NCBI GenBank assembly: GCA_963575745.1
Contig: CAUYUJ010019111.1
Coordinates: forward strand, 37,501-60,000
Direction of reading: 5' to 3'
DNA: 22,500 nucleotides
Source of the DNA: Prorocentrum cordatum
Taxonomy: Eukaryota; Sar; Dinophyceae; Prorocentrales; Prorocentraceae
Made by a program: the position numbers and the translations under genes. Position 1 is the stretch's first letter. Each line of letters begins with the position of its first letter. The notes under the pieces are model-generated. The model saw only the letters and a list, made by a program, of their open reading frames with translations, had not been told where the DNA came from and made no database searches. Below, one piece after another: positions 10,430 through 18,284 of the stretch.

Positions 10430-10770
10430 GCTGCTGGGACCCCACAGGGGCTCTGTTGTGGGCCCTGCTGGGCCCCCACAGGGGGGCGCTCATTGAGCTC
10501 AACTGGGACCTTCTCGGGGCGCTTTGGGGATCCTCTTGAGGGCATCTGGGCCCATCTTGGACCCTTTTCTCAGCCCGTCTCGGACCTGGCTCGGGAAATC
10601 TCGTGACCAGATTGAAGTCTACCAGCGCTCATTCTACATCAAAGCCCTCTCCCCCACTCGGCCGGCCGCATACCAGGATCCCATGACGGCCCAAGAGGGC
10701 CCCAAGACGGCTCCAAAGGATCCCAAAAGCTTCTGCACAGGAGGACAGTAGGCCAACACGGCACCAAGAT
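10430..10770. repeat. GGCCCAAGA-type repeats, both orientations
   Basis: 10430-10560 carries GGGGCTCTGTTGTGGG and CTTGGACCC (reverse orientation). 10680-10770 carries GGCCCAAGAGGGCCCCAAGA (forward orientation). The two halves face each other as a loose inverted pair. Confidence 0.65.
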
Positions 10771-10832
10771 GGCCCGCGGGCATCATGATAACTCCTGAAG
10801 AAGAGAAGACGCGACGTCTCACATGTCACGGC

Positions 10833-10905
10833 CGTTCCTCCTCCTCCTCCTCCTGCTGCTGCTACTGCTGCTCCTGCTCCTCCTTCTCCTCCTCCTCCTC
10901 ATCAT
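10833..10905. repeat. (CTC)n/(CTG)n tract
   Basis: CTCCTCCTC blends into CTGCTGCTACTGCTGCTC and back to CTCCTCCTC, then into the CAT array. It reads as poly-Leu or poly-Ser and is not coding. Confidence 0.9.
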
Positions 10906-10929
10906 CACCATCACCATCACAACCGCAAA

Positions 10930-10998
<69 letters not shown>

Positions 10999-11935
10999 CA
11001 TCCTCATCATCATCATCATCCTCATCAGCATCATCATCATCATCATCATCAGTAGCATCATCAGCATCGTCATCATCATCATCATCACCGCCTTCATCAT
11101 CACCATCATGTTTAGTACCATCAGCAGCATCATCATATGCGTCATATTGATCATCATCAGCCCCATCAACATCGACATCATCAGCATCATCAGCCGCATC
11201 ATCACCATCGTCATTATCAGCATCGGCTTTTCCTCCAATTCATCAGCATCATCGTCAGCATCATGACCACCACCTTCATCACCCTCATCATCCCCACCAC
11301 CATGACCATCACTGTCACCATCACCTTCATCATCAGTATCATCACCATTCGCAGCATCATCACGATCATCACCTTCATCGACATAATCATCAACGACAGC
11401 ATCAACATCAACATAACAATCATCAGCACCAGCATAAGCATCAACAGCACCAACATCAGCACCAACAGCATCATCACCTGCATCATCACCTGCGTCATAA
11501 GCATCAGCATCATCACCATCTTGATCGTCCTTATCATAATCATCATCATCAGCACCATCAACATCGACATCAACAGCATCATCAGCAGCATCATCATAAT
11601 CAGCATCAGCAACATCATCACCATCATCACCATCGTCATCATCATCATCGGCTTCACCTTCATTTAATCAGCACCATCGTCAGCATCATCATCACAGCTT
11701 TCATCACCCTCATCATCCCCACTACCACCACCACCACCACTACCATCACCATCATCACCATCATCAGTATGCTCACCATTATCATCGTCACGATCTTCAC
11801 GTTCATCAACATAATCATCAACAGCAACAACATCAGCATGACCATCATCAACATCAACATAATCATCAACGGCATCATCATCACCAACAACATGAGTATC
11901 AACTTCATCATCATCCGCATCACGGCTCTCCCAAA
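10906..11935. repeat. 1-kb CAT trinucleotide array
   Basis: Over 300 triplets, mostly ATC/CAT with CAC, CAG, CAA and CGT variants. The first 70 bases after about 10930 are pure CAT; divergence rises toward 11930. Runs such as ATCATCAGCAGCATCATC recur. Every frame stays open for long distances (poly-His, poly-Ile/Ser, poly-Met/Asp) because no triplet is a stop. Confidence 0.95.
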
Positions 11936-12049
11936 CCTGTTCTTGGCGTGCCAGATAGGTGAGGTCGCTTTGGCCCTTCAAAAAATTCCCATAAGGATCC
12001 CGACCGATCCCGCTGGCCACCCAGAAACAGAGGGAGGCAAGTGCCACCC

Positions 12050-12215
12050 CGCTCAAAAAAAGCTCCGAGATTGCCTCCAAGATGGCCCAAAAATGCTTCC
12101 GTGACGGCTGAAGATACCTCTCAGATAGTCCTAAGACGATCCACGATGAGCCCATGACGGCCTCAAGACGGCCCAAGTGGCCTGATGCCCCCCCGAGGGC
12201 CCGAAGAGGCCAAAT
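12050..12215 (+). repeat. GGCCCAAGA-type repeat, plus orientation
   Basis: Short block with AAGATGGCCCAAAAATG, AAGACGGCCCAAG and CGAAGAGGCC. It is a member of the dispersed family. Confidence 0.65.
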
Positions 12216-12231
12216 CAATGATTCAAATCTG

Positions 12232-12247
12232 CCCCCCCCCCCCCCCC
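12232..12247. repeat. C16 homopolymer
   Basis: Sixteen consecutive C bases on plus. The length could be affected by sequencing error. Confidence 0.95.
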
Positions 12248-12259
12248 TGGGTTGCGAAA

Positions 12260-12620
12260 GCCAGAGCGTCTGAGTATGAGTATAGTGAGTGCGAGTCTAA
12301 GTCTGAATGGGTCTGAGTACGAGTGAGTTTGACTACGAGTGAATATGAGGGTGGGTGGGTCTGAGTGTGAGTGATTCTGAGCGCGAGTAAAGCTGATTGT
12401 GAGTGCGTCTGAGTATGAGTATGATGGATATGAAACTGGCCCTGAGTGGGTCTGAGTACGAGTGAGTCTGACTACGAATGAATCTGAGGGTGGGTGGGTC
12501 TAAGTGTGAGTGAGTCTGAGTGTGCGTAAGTCTGGGTGTGTGAGTCTGAGTATGAGTATGAGATGAGTCCGAGTCTGAGTATGAGTGAGCCTGAGCACAA
12601 GTGAGTTTGAGCATAAGTGA
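12260..12620 (+). repeat. GAGTCTGAGTATGAGT minisatellite with a 139-base higher-order copy
   Basis: The short unit is 6-8 bases (GAGTCT, GAGTAT, GAGTGT, GAGTAC). A segment of about 65 bases beginning GTCTGAGTAC at 12311 is repeated at 12450 with about four mismatches, including the shared GGGTGGGTGGGTCT. So a 139-base unit has been duplicated over the short repeat. Confidence 0.85.
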
Positions 12621-12626
12621 GTCCAG

Positions 12627-12970
12627 GACATCCTCGCAATCTGGGCCCTATGGGAGTGCGGAAAGCAACGCCTCGCCATAGACATCCTCAGAACCTGCTT
12701 TGACAGCAGACGAGTCTGACCACCAAAACACGCAAACCGCTTGAGACACCCTCGAAATCTGGCCCCCCTGGGGTGCGACAACCAGCGCCTCGCATGAGAC
12801 ATGCTCAGAATCTGCTCCGAAAGCGGAGCATGTTGAGGACCAAAACAGGCAAACCGCCTGAGACATCCCCGCCATTTGGGCGCAAACGGAGGCCGTGCAA
12901 TACCCCTGGCGGCCCCCCCTTTATGAGTGCTAAAACCAGCAAACCACTCGAGACATCCTCATCATCTGCT
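12627..12970. repeat. Tandem repeat of about 117 bases, three copies
   Basis: Unit starts GACATCCTCGCAATCTGG at 12627, GACACCCTCGAAATCTGG at 12746 and GACATCCCCGCCATTTGG at 12862; a fourth start is at 12952 after a shorter copy (90 bases). Each unit also carries a CAAAACxxGCAAACCxCxxGAGACA end. The periods (119, 116, 90) are not all multiples of three and copies differ by indels, so translated similarity between copies is not evidence of protein. Confidence 0.85.
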
Positions 12971-13095
12971 CATCGTCATCATCGTCATCATCATCGTCAT
13001 CATCATCATACTCATTCATCATCCGCCATCACCATCATACTCACATCATACTCTCACCGTACCATGGGCATCATCATGACAATCATCATCAGTGT
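12960..13095. repeat. CAT trinucleotide array
   Basis: CATCATCGTCATCATC-type repeat of about 130 bases, resembling the 10906-11935 array. Confidence 0.88.
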
Positions 13096-13160
13096 CTAGT
13101 GCACAGAGGGAGGAGGGGAGGGGTTCTCTTGGTCCGGCGCGGTCAGAGAATAAGAAGAAT

Positions 13161-13250
13161 CCCATCCTTTGGATATGAGGAACAATAACCCCGTCCTTTG
13201 GATATTGGGAATAACAAAGAACCCATCTTAAGACATGGGGAATAACGAAA
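13161..13250. repeat. Three imperfect copies of a ~30-base unit
   Basis: CCCATCCTTTGGATATGAGG at 13161, CCCGTCCTTTGGATATTGGG at 13190 and CCCATCTTAAGACATGGGG at 13222. Each is followed by AATAAC or ACAATAAC. The third copy is the most diverged. Confidence 0.8.
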
Positions 13251-13267
13251 ACGGAAACAGGGGGAAC

Positions 13268-13307
13268 GGTAGCGGTATCGGCACTGTTTCCTCCACCGAT
13301 GTCCGCC
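13268..13307 (-). mobile_element. Relic matching the end of introner family 1
   Basis: Forty bases match 17557-17596 at 34 of 40 positions. This includes the terminal inverted repeat core (CGATACCGCTACC on minus) and the flanking GGCGGAC. No matching opposite end was found nearby. The minus-strand sequence just upstream reads DGATALIWAD, which has the G-x-T-A-L-x-x-A look of an ankyrin repeat, so this may be a duplicated exon-intron junction and not a free element end. Confidence 0.6.
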
Positions 13308-13309
13308 CA

Positions 13310-14056
13310 GATCAGGGCGGTCGCGCCGTCCCAGCACAGGACCGTGGTGCGGAGAAGGGCAAGTTGAGGCAGCGACAGCTCTCCCGCCCGTCCCAACTAC
13401 TCTCAAAACTGGTCCTGTCGGCGGTGGACAAACCTCGCTTTAGTAAACCGCCCTTTAGTGAAAACGGCCTAGGACCGAAACCGGCGGACCTGGATCCGAA
13501 AAAATAACGCCCGCGACGCCCTCTCGCGAACCGAAAACGGCCAATTCGCCAATCGACGTGTCAAGGTAGGAAGTCTATCAACCTCCGATCGTGTTTTTCG
13601 ACGCGGATCCAGCCGTGGGGACGAGAAGCCTGGAGGAGGCCCGAAGGGGACCACAAACGCCAGGGACCCAGACATCCGGCGCCTCCAGAAGTCTGGACCA
13701 CTTCCCTCCTCCCCCCTCTCCTACTCCTCCTCCTCCTAAAACTGTTTTTGTGTCGTGAGCCACTTCGTTGACCCTCCCAAGGGGCCCGCCGAGGGCCCTC
13801 CCCAGAGGCCGAAAACAGCCCCAGAGCTGGCCGCTCTTACTAGCTCTAGCAGAAACAGTGATCGAGCGAAGCGTGGTCGCGCAAAGTCGCGCAGGAGAAC
13901 GAAGCAAGAGAACAAGAATCGACGCCCAGAGTCCGACACAAGAGCCCACACAGGACCGCACAAGACATCCCGCACAAGACCTCTCACAAGACCTCTAGGA
14001 CCACTCTCTGTTAAAAGTCGTACTTCTGCTGACCCATCCGTCCAAGGATCCCTCAG
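13310..14056. other. Non-repeat stretch with weak open frames
   Basis: No recognisable gene. 13603-13630 shares about 27 bases (GGATCCAGCCGTGGGGACGA region) with 17282-17308 inside introner 1, with two mismatches and one indel. A plus-strand frame rich in Arg/Ser/Pro runs to a TAG at 14058-14060; splicing the next element out would extend it past 14300. It has no known domain and no ATG I trust. Confidence 0.35.
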
Positions 14057-14292
14057 GTAGAGGCCTCCTAGATGTGGTCGGAGTAGATGGGGTCGGAGGA
14101 TCGCGCCGCATCGGCGATGCACTGGCGATGCACTGGCGACGCATCGTCGACGTCGGCGGTGCATCGCCGACGTCGGCGTGGAGAAAATTGGGCCCCACAT
14201 CGAGCCGCATCGCCGATGCATCGAAGATGAATCGGCGATGCGGCGCGATCCTCCGTCCCCGTCTCGACGCCATCTAGGAGGCCTAGATGTAG
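14057..14292 (+). mobile_element. Introner-like element, family 2, GT-AG borders
   Basis: The ends carry perfect 14-base inverted repeats (AGGCCTCCTAGATG at 14061-14074 and its complement at 14271-14284). The similarity continues inward with GGAGGATCGCGCCGCATCG on both arms, so the element could fold into a long hairpin. AGGT is present on both sides (14055-14058, 14291-14294) as a likely target duplication. Read on plus, the borders are CAG|GTAGAGG and GATGTAG|GTCGG, a canonical intron; on minus no valid intron borders fit. The interior (GGAGGRTCGCGCC, CGATGC repeats) matches the intron at 17031-17171. Whether the flanks are real exons is unknown. Confidence 0.75.
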
Positions 14293-14299
14293 GTCGGGC

Positions 14300-15299
14300 A
14301 TATCCTTGTACACGCGGGTTTGGGACGACAAGCAAAAACAACAGAACAACTCAAACACAAACATAGAAAAAACATCAAAACATCGTCCCCAAACTATGTT
14401 TCGACTGTTTCCGACGATTCCTCCTGTAGAGGCACAGGCCCGACTCAACTCCAGGAAACCTGGATCAGCGGGTCCCTCCCGGAATCCGTCCATCCGTCCA
14501 TCCAGCCTCTGACGACGGGAGGCACCCCTCTGCCGCAGGCGCGCGGGCGGCGGACCCTGCTCCGCAGGGCGCGCGCGCGCGCTGCGGCGCCTCCCCTCCC
14601 CGCGAGCGCCTAGAAGACTAAAAGGCGAACGGGGCGGGGGCGGCACCGCGGGAGGCCAGCGGCGCCGGCCCGGGCGCCGCGCGGGGGAGAGCGAGGGAGG
14701 GGGGGGGCAGGCCAGCACTGGCCTGGAGAAGCAGTGCAGCACGAATCGTATCGTCGATCTGTCAGGGGAACAAGCGGTGACACAAGCATTATCAAGTCGG
14801 AGGTCCGCGCGGATTGCACGGATCGGTTCTGGGCCCCCCTTCCCTGGCGCGCGGATCGCGCCTGGGGCGGTGCCGGAGGCGCCGCCAGGGGCGCTCCATC
14901 GCCGATCCGAGGAATCCGCGAGGACCTCCGAGTTTGCATTTTCAAGTCATCGCTTAATCCCCTGCATCTGTTCGGTTTTCGTCGCCTTCGGATTTTCGTG
15001 GTGTTTGGCCTCTGGGCACCGTCTTCGGGCCCAGGGGCTGGCAGAAGCGGGCCCTGGATGAAAAACTAACTCCCAGGGAAGCCCCCAGGACGATTCGTCG
15101 ACACCTGCTGCTGCTCCAGGAGCGTGTAGGTGCTCTCGCGCCATCTCTGACGTCCTGCCCCCCCCCGACCATCCCGTCCTATTGCGCCGATTACTTCTCG
15201 ATCTGCCGACGCGTGTGATGGCGGAATTGCAACTCCAAAACGAAGCCCATCGTGCAGTGCGCAGTCGGACAAGGGGAGCGGCGTACATTCGAGGAAGAG
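14300..15299. other. GC-rich stretch, no gene recognised
   Basis: Contains a GC-alternating run (GCGCGCGCGCGC near 14569-14582) and Arg/Ala-rich open frames on both strands. No domain, splice pattern or RNA gene could be supported. Confidence 0.4.
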
Positions 15300-15450
15300 G
15301 TGGCGGATGAGCAGGAGGATGAGCAGGAGGAAAAGCAGGAGGATGAGGAAGGAGAGGACGAGGACGGACAGCAGCAGCAGGAGCTGGAGTAGAAGGAAGG
15401 GGAGGAACAGGAGGACCAGGGGAAGGTGGAGAGATGGAAAGGAGGGTAAC
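15300..15450. repeat. GAGGATGAGCAG purine-rich repeat
   Basis: A 12-base unit (GAGGATGAGCAG, GAGGAAAAGCAG) repeated about five times at the start, decaying into GGAGGACGAGGAC. It reads as Glu/Asp/Gln on plus. Confidence 0.75.
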
Positions 15451-15700
15451 GACAACGATGAAGAACTCGGCTCTGGAAAAATGGCCATCGCTGAGGCGAG
15501 AGTGCCAATTCTGCACGACGGGAGCAACGCGCCGGTCCTAAAATGAGGACCACGCTGCAGCGGAAACGAGAACTTTCTCTGATTTGACGAAAAGCATAAG
15601 AAACATATAATCAGGAAACCCTATGCAAAAGGCGATAAGCAACACACAAACGCAAGGGAAGGGACATCTTCGGCACAGAGTGAAGGAAGACGGGAGAGTA
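15451..15700. other. Short unannotated spacer
   Basis: About 250 bases between two purine-rich blocks. I see no gene, repeat or RNA structure that I can support. Confidence 0.35.
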
Positions 15701-15714
15701 GTACTGGTAGTAAT

Positions 15715-15905
15715 TGTGGAGGGTGAGGGAGGTCGGGGGGAAACGAGGGAGGAGGAAAGAGGGGAGGAAAACAGGGGGGAGGAAATGAGAAGGAAAGGGG
15801 GGACGAGAGGGAGGGAAAGGTGGGAGAGGGGGGGATGAGGAACGACAGAAATCTGGAATCGAGAATCCAGGGCTCCAGGGAAGGGGGGGGAGGGGCAGGA
15901 AGAGC
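15715..15905. repeat. GGGA/GGAGGA purine-rich tract
   Basis: Almost pure A/G on plus (GGGGAGGAAA, GGGAGGAAATGAG). Long Pro/Ser-rich minus frames come from this composition. Confidence 0.75.
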
Positions 15906-15954
15906 TGGGGAATGGCAGCCGCCCGAAACTGGGGATCGAAGTCCAAGGGTTGAG

Positions 15955-16110
15955 CCTGAGCTGGATCGAATCGCAAAATCGGATCGGATCGGAAACGCAT
16001 CGGATCGTCAACAAATCGTCCAGACTCGAATCGAAATCGGAATGTCGTGCCTGGCTCCGATTGGCCCTGGCAGATGTTAGTGAATTGTGCCGAATCGAAT
16101 CGAATCAGAA
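15955..16110. repeat. GATCGAATCG-type short repeat
   Basis: Units GATCG, AATCG and GGATC repeat irregularly (ATCGGATCGGATCGG, CGAATCGAATCGAATC). About 150 bases, degenerate. Confidence 0.75.
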
Positions 16111-16163
16111 TAGCGGTCCAAGCCAGCGAATTTAATCGCAACAATGGCCCTGCAAGGCCAGTA

Positions 16164-16560
16164 TTATGATATACGTTTGTCCGCGGCGACTTGGGTCCAA
16201 GACGCGGTCAGGACAGCCGAGGGAACTTCCGAGCGCAAGTGGGCACAAGGGAAGAAAGAACGGGTACGGATGGAGGAGAAAGCTGCGGGCGGCGCAGCAC
16301 ACTCATATCGTGAAGATCTTGCACGTGAGTGTCACAACAAAAACTTACACGGGCAGCAAGCCGCGAGTGGCGGGCAAACCTGCGGTCGTGTCAGGGTGCC
16401 AAGTTCACGAGGTGCCAAGTGGCGCAACTTCGAGGCGACTGCGCACGCCAGTCATGTGAAGGACAGTCCAGGTGGCAAGGGCAGTACCCAGTTCCAGAGA
16501 AGTTGCGACAACCCCTCTCGCCGAAGCGCAACCGGAGGAACGCAGGTGTTATGATATACG
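16164..16560. repeat. 12-base direct repeats bracketing ~375 bases
   Basis: TTATGATATACG occurs at 16164-16175 and again at 16549-16560. The second copy runs into the palindrome ATACGCGTAT and a nearby TATCTTG...AAGATA inverted pair. The enclosed DNA has an open frame of 136 codons with no recognisable domain. It could be a small inserted element with a target duplication, or coincidence. Confidence 0.4.
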
Positions 16561-16654
16561 CGTATCTTGTAGGAACGGTCTTGTTATAAGATAGCCTCCA
16601 ATGATGCCATGATAGCCAATTGCGCTGGTGTCGCACATATCCTCGTCCCGCCCC

Positions 16655-16800
16655 GCCCCCCCCTCCCGAAATGCCCCTCCCTTCTGAGAAGGGGGGCTCG
16701 GGGAGGAGGGAGAGAGGAAGGTGGCACAGGGGGGGGAGGGAGAGGAGGGAGAGGAGAGAGGCGAGGAAGAGGAGGGGGGGAGGAGGGGGAGGAGAGTGCG
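16655..16800. repeat. GGGAGGA purine-rich tract
   Basis: Plus strand is GGGGAGGA/GAGGAGG repeated, just 3' of the last ankyrin exon (minus sense). No gene. Confidence 0.75.
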
Positions 16801-16817
16801 AAGCGAGACCGCGGGTC

Positions 16818-17030
16818 TCAGACGACGTCCGCGCTGATCCTGATGTCGAAGCGGTCCAGGCTCGCCGGTTTGGCCTCGGGCTTCTTCGTCGCGCCCCCGA
16901 GGAGGGCGGTGAGCATGTAGGCGGCCTCGTGGTCGCTCCGCACGAGGTCTATCGGAGCGGCGCCCTGGTGGCTTCGCCTGGCGGGGTCCGCCCTGCTCGT
17001 GATCAGCTCGGTGGCGCTCGCCAGATCGCC
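16818..17030 (-). CDS. Ankyrin-repeat protein, last exon
   Basis: Seventy codons and a TGA stop (16820-16818). It completes one ankyrin repeat (GDLASATELITSRADP, the second helix and turn) and adds a final, less regular one (HQGAAPIDLVRSDHEAAYML), then a polar tail. Ankyrin repeats are protein-binding modules; the partner is not visible. The start is set by the CACAAG|GGC acceptor. Joining to the previous exon at AAG|GGC gives an exact 33-residue repeat, which is the main reason to trust the boundary. The intron is phase 0. Confidence 0.78.
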   Translation of the reverse strand, partial: GDLASATELITSRADPARRSHQGAAPIDLVRSDHEAAYMLTALLGGATKKPEAKPASLDRFDIRISADVV

Positions 17031-17171
17031 CTTGTGGGGGCCTCCCAAAGGGGGTCCGACTGGATGGCGTCGGAGGGTCGCGCCACGTCGCCGACGCATC
17101 GCCGATGCGTCGGCGCCGTCGTCGTGAACACATCAGGCTCCACATCTCCGACCCATTTGCGAGGCCTGGGC
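17031..17171 (-). mobile_element. Introner, family 2: 141-base GC-AG intron in the ankyrin gene
   Basis: Minus-strand borders are CCAAG|GCCCAGG and CCACAAG|GGCG: a GC donor and AG acceptor. CAAGG is present at both junctions, as expected for a target duplication used as splice signal. The ends are imperfect inverted repeats (GGCCTCGCAAATGGGTCGG against GGCCTCCCAAAGGGGGTCCG). End and interior resemble the element at 14057-14292 (AGGCCTC ends, TCGGAGGGTCGCGCC core). Introners are transposon-like introns known from dinoflagellates and some other algae; membership is inferred from structure. Confidence 0.8.
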
Positions 17172-17213
17172 CTTGGAAGCCGCGATGTGCAGCGCGGTCC
17201 TGCCCAAGTTGTC
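17172..17213 (-). CDS. Ankyrin-repeat protein, 14-codon micro-exon
   Basis: Encodes DNLGRTALHIAASK, the diagnostic first half of an ankyrin repeat (G-R-T-A-L-H-x-A-A). It is bounded by a CCAG|GAC acceptor and an AAG|GC donor, both phase 0. At 42 bases it is very short, the result of two element insertions only 42 bases apart in one ankyrin repeat. Removing both elements gives a 33-residue repeat with no gaps. Confidence 0.78.
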
Positions 17214-17592
17214 CTGGACAAACGAAGAGCTACCGATACTGCTAAATCCTCCCTGGACCTCTCCCTGACCAAAATACAAAGGCGAATCCAGCCGTGGCGA
17301 CGAGAGCCTCCCGGGAGGCTCAAAATGGCGAAAACGAGGCAAGAGTTTCTGTTGAAGCCGGCAGCACGATTCAACAGCTGCAAGCCTGGCTGAAAGACAT
17401 GCTGGTGCGGCTGGGGAGGCTGCACTTGAAAGCCGTTACCTTCCTCGCTAAGCGTGCGGAACGGACGCGCAGAATGCCGAGGGAGAGGACCAGGAGGAGG
17501 AGGAGGACGAGGACTAACACGAGATCGAGAAGTGAGCCGAACCAGAACGAGCCAAGGGTAGCGGTATCGGTACCTCTTCCTCCTCTGATGTC
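17214..17592 (-). mobile_element. Introner, family 1: 379-base GA-AG intron in the ankyrin gene
   Basis: Minus-strand borders are TTGGCG|GACATC and TTTGTCCAG|GACAAC: a GA donor and AG acceptor, a non-canonical pair known in dinoflagellates. GGAC is present at both junctions. Inverted repeats of 21 bases match at 19 positions (17559-17579 and 17224-17244; core TACCGATACyGCTA). With the duplicated GGAC, only GA-AG gives a sensible splice and restores the motif VNLADNLGRTALH. The interior has a CTCCTCCTCCTCCTGGTCC stretch and no coding sequence. One end is repeated at 13268-13307. Confidence 0.82.
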
Positions 17593-17742
17593 CGCCAAGT
17601 TCACGTCGGCGTGCCGGTCGCACAGCAGCTCCGCCAGCGCCGCGTTGCCCTCATGGACTGCCACGTGCAGCGGCGAGGACCCTACGCGCGGGACGTTCTG
17701 CACGTTGACCGAGGCGCCCGCGCGCACCAGCACCAGCAGCGC
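17593..17742 (-). CDS. Ankyrin-repeat protein, upstream exon (5' part of gene not found)
   Basis: Fifty codons, phase 0 at both ends. It holds the end of one repeat (ALLVLVRAGASVNVQ) and a full one (GSSPLHVAVHEGNAALAELL...HADVNLA). The acceptor is inferred as GCGGAG|GCG. The frame stays open upstream through a poly-Ser run made by the GAC/GTC microsatellite to about 18084, so the exon could begin further upstream, but that peptide is repeat-derived. No earlier ankyrin exon was recognised on minus before the window end; the 5' part is either behind a long intron or missing. Confidence 0.75.
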
Positions 17743-17761
17743 CTCCGCGGGGGAACAAAAT

Positions 17762-17832
17762 GTAAGCGACGACGAGGAGGAGGACGACGACGACGACGAA
17801 GACAACATCGACGACGACGACGACGACGAAGC
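17762..17832. repeat. (GAC)n microsatellite
   Basis: About twenty GAC/GAG/GAA triplets, probably intronic in the ankyrin gene. Reads as poly-Asp on plus and poly-Ser or poly-Val on minus. Confidence 0.9.
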
Positions 17833-18284
17833 CATCTTGGGCCACTGGGGGGGCCCAAGGAAAGCTTCTTGGGGCACCCGGGAAAACGTCTTGGGCCACC
17901 TGGGAACCCAAAGATCCGAGGCTCCAGAAAAAACGGAAGCGGGCGGTGTTTGGCCGTCACGGGTCCCAAGACCGTTAAAAACGACTCGTGACAGAAACAA
18001 CTTACCTTGGATGGGGTATTTACCAAAAGGGGGGTGATAAAGCACGTGCCGACAGCACGTGCCCGACCTCCCCAACGGATTCAAGGGAAAGGGACGATTT
18101 TTGCCCCATCCAGAATACCCCAGGAAGCGGTCCTGGGGGTTAGCGCATCGAAAAGGACTAGAGCGTTAGATGTCTGGGAGCGGGCCGTACACACTATGAC
18201 ATGGCGACCATGCGCCGCGGCTTAACGCGCAACATGTAGATAAGGGCGCTTGCTCGCGACCTCACGCGGGCAGCTCACGCGCGA
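17833..18284. other. Spacer with repeat traces, no gene
   Basis: 17835-17930 is a reverse-orientation GGCCCAAGA-type block (CATCTTGGGCCACTGG, GTCTTGGGCCACC). GCACGTGCC occurs twice near 18041-18063, and GGGGTATT/AATACCCC form a small inverted pair near 18014 and 18113. It separates the minus-strand ankyrin gene from the plus-strand coiled-coil frame. Confidence 0.45.

Noticed and set aside
10785-11667. Poly-His, poly-Ile/Ser and poly-Met frames
   Set aside because: They are frames of the CAT trinucleotide array with no stop triplet in the repeat.
12500-12875. Repeated minus-strand peptides that look like a tandem-repeat protein
   Set aside because: The repeat periods are 119, 116 and 90 bases, so the similar peptides lie in different frames.
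13095-13160. CRISPR-like or RNA gene structure anywhere in the window
   Set aside because: No regularly spaced conserved repeats with unique spacers, and no tRNA or rRNA signature was recognised. The tandem repeats are satellites.
17313-17335. Possible relic of the dinoflagellate spliced leader (CTCAAAATGGC on plus)
   Set aside because: Only a short core resembles the leader complement and the flanks do not fit; similar short matches arise from the GGCCCAAGATGGCC repeats, for example near 17828-17845.
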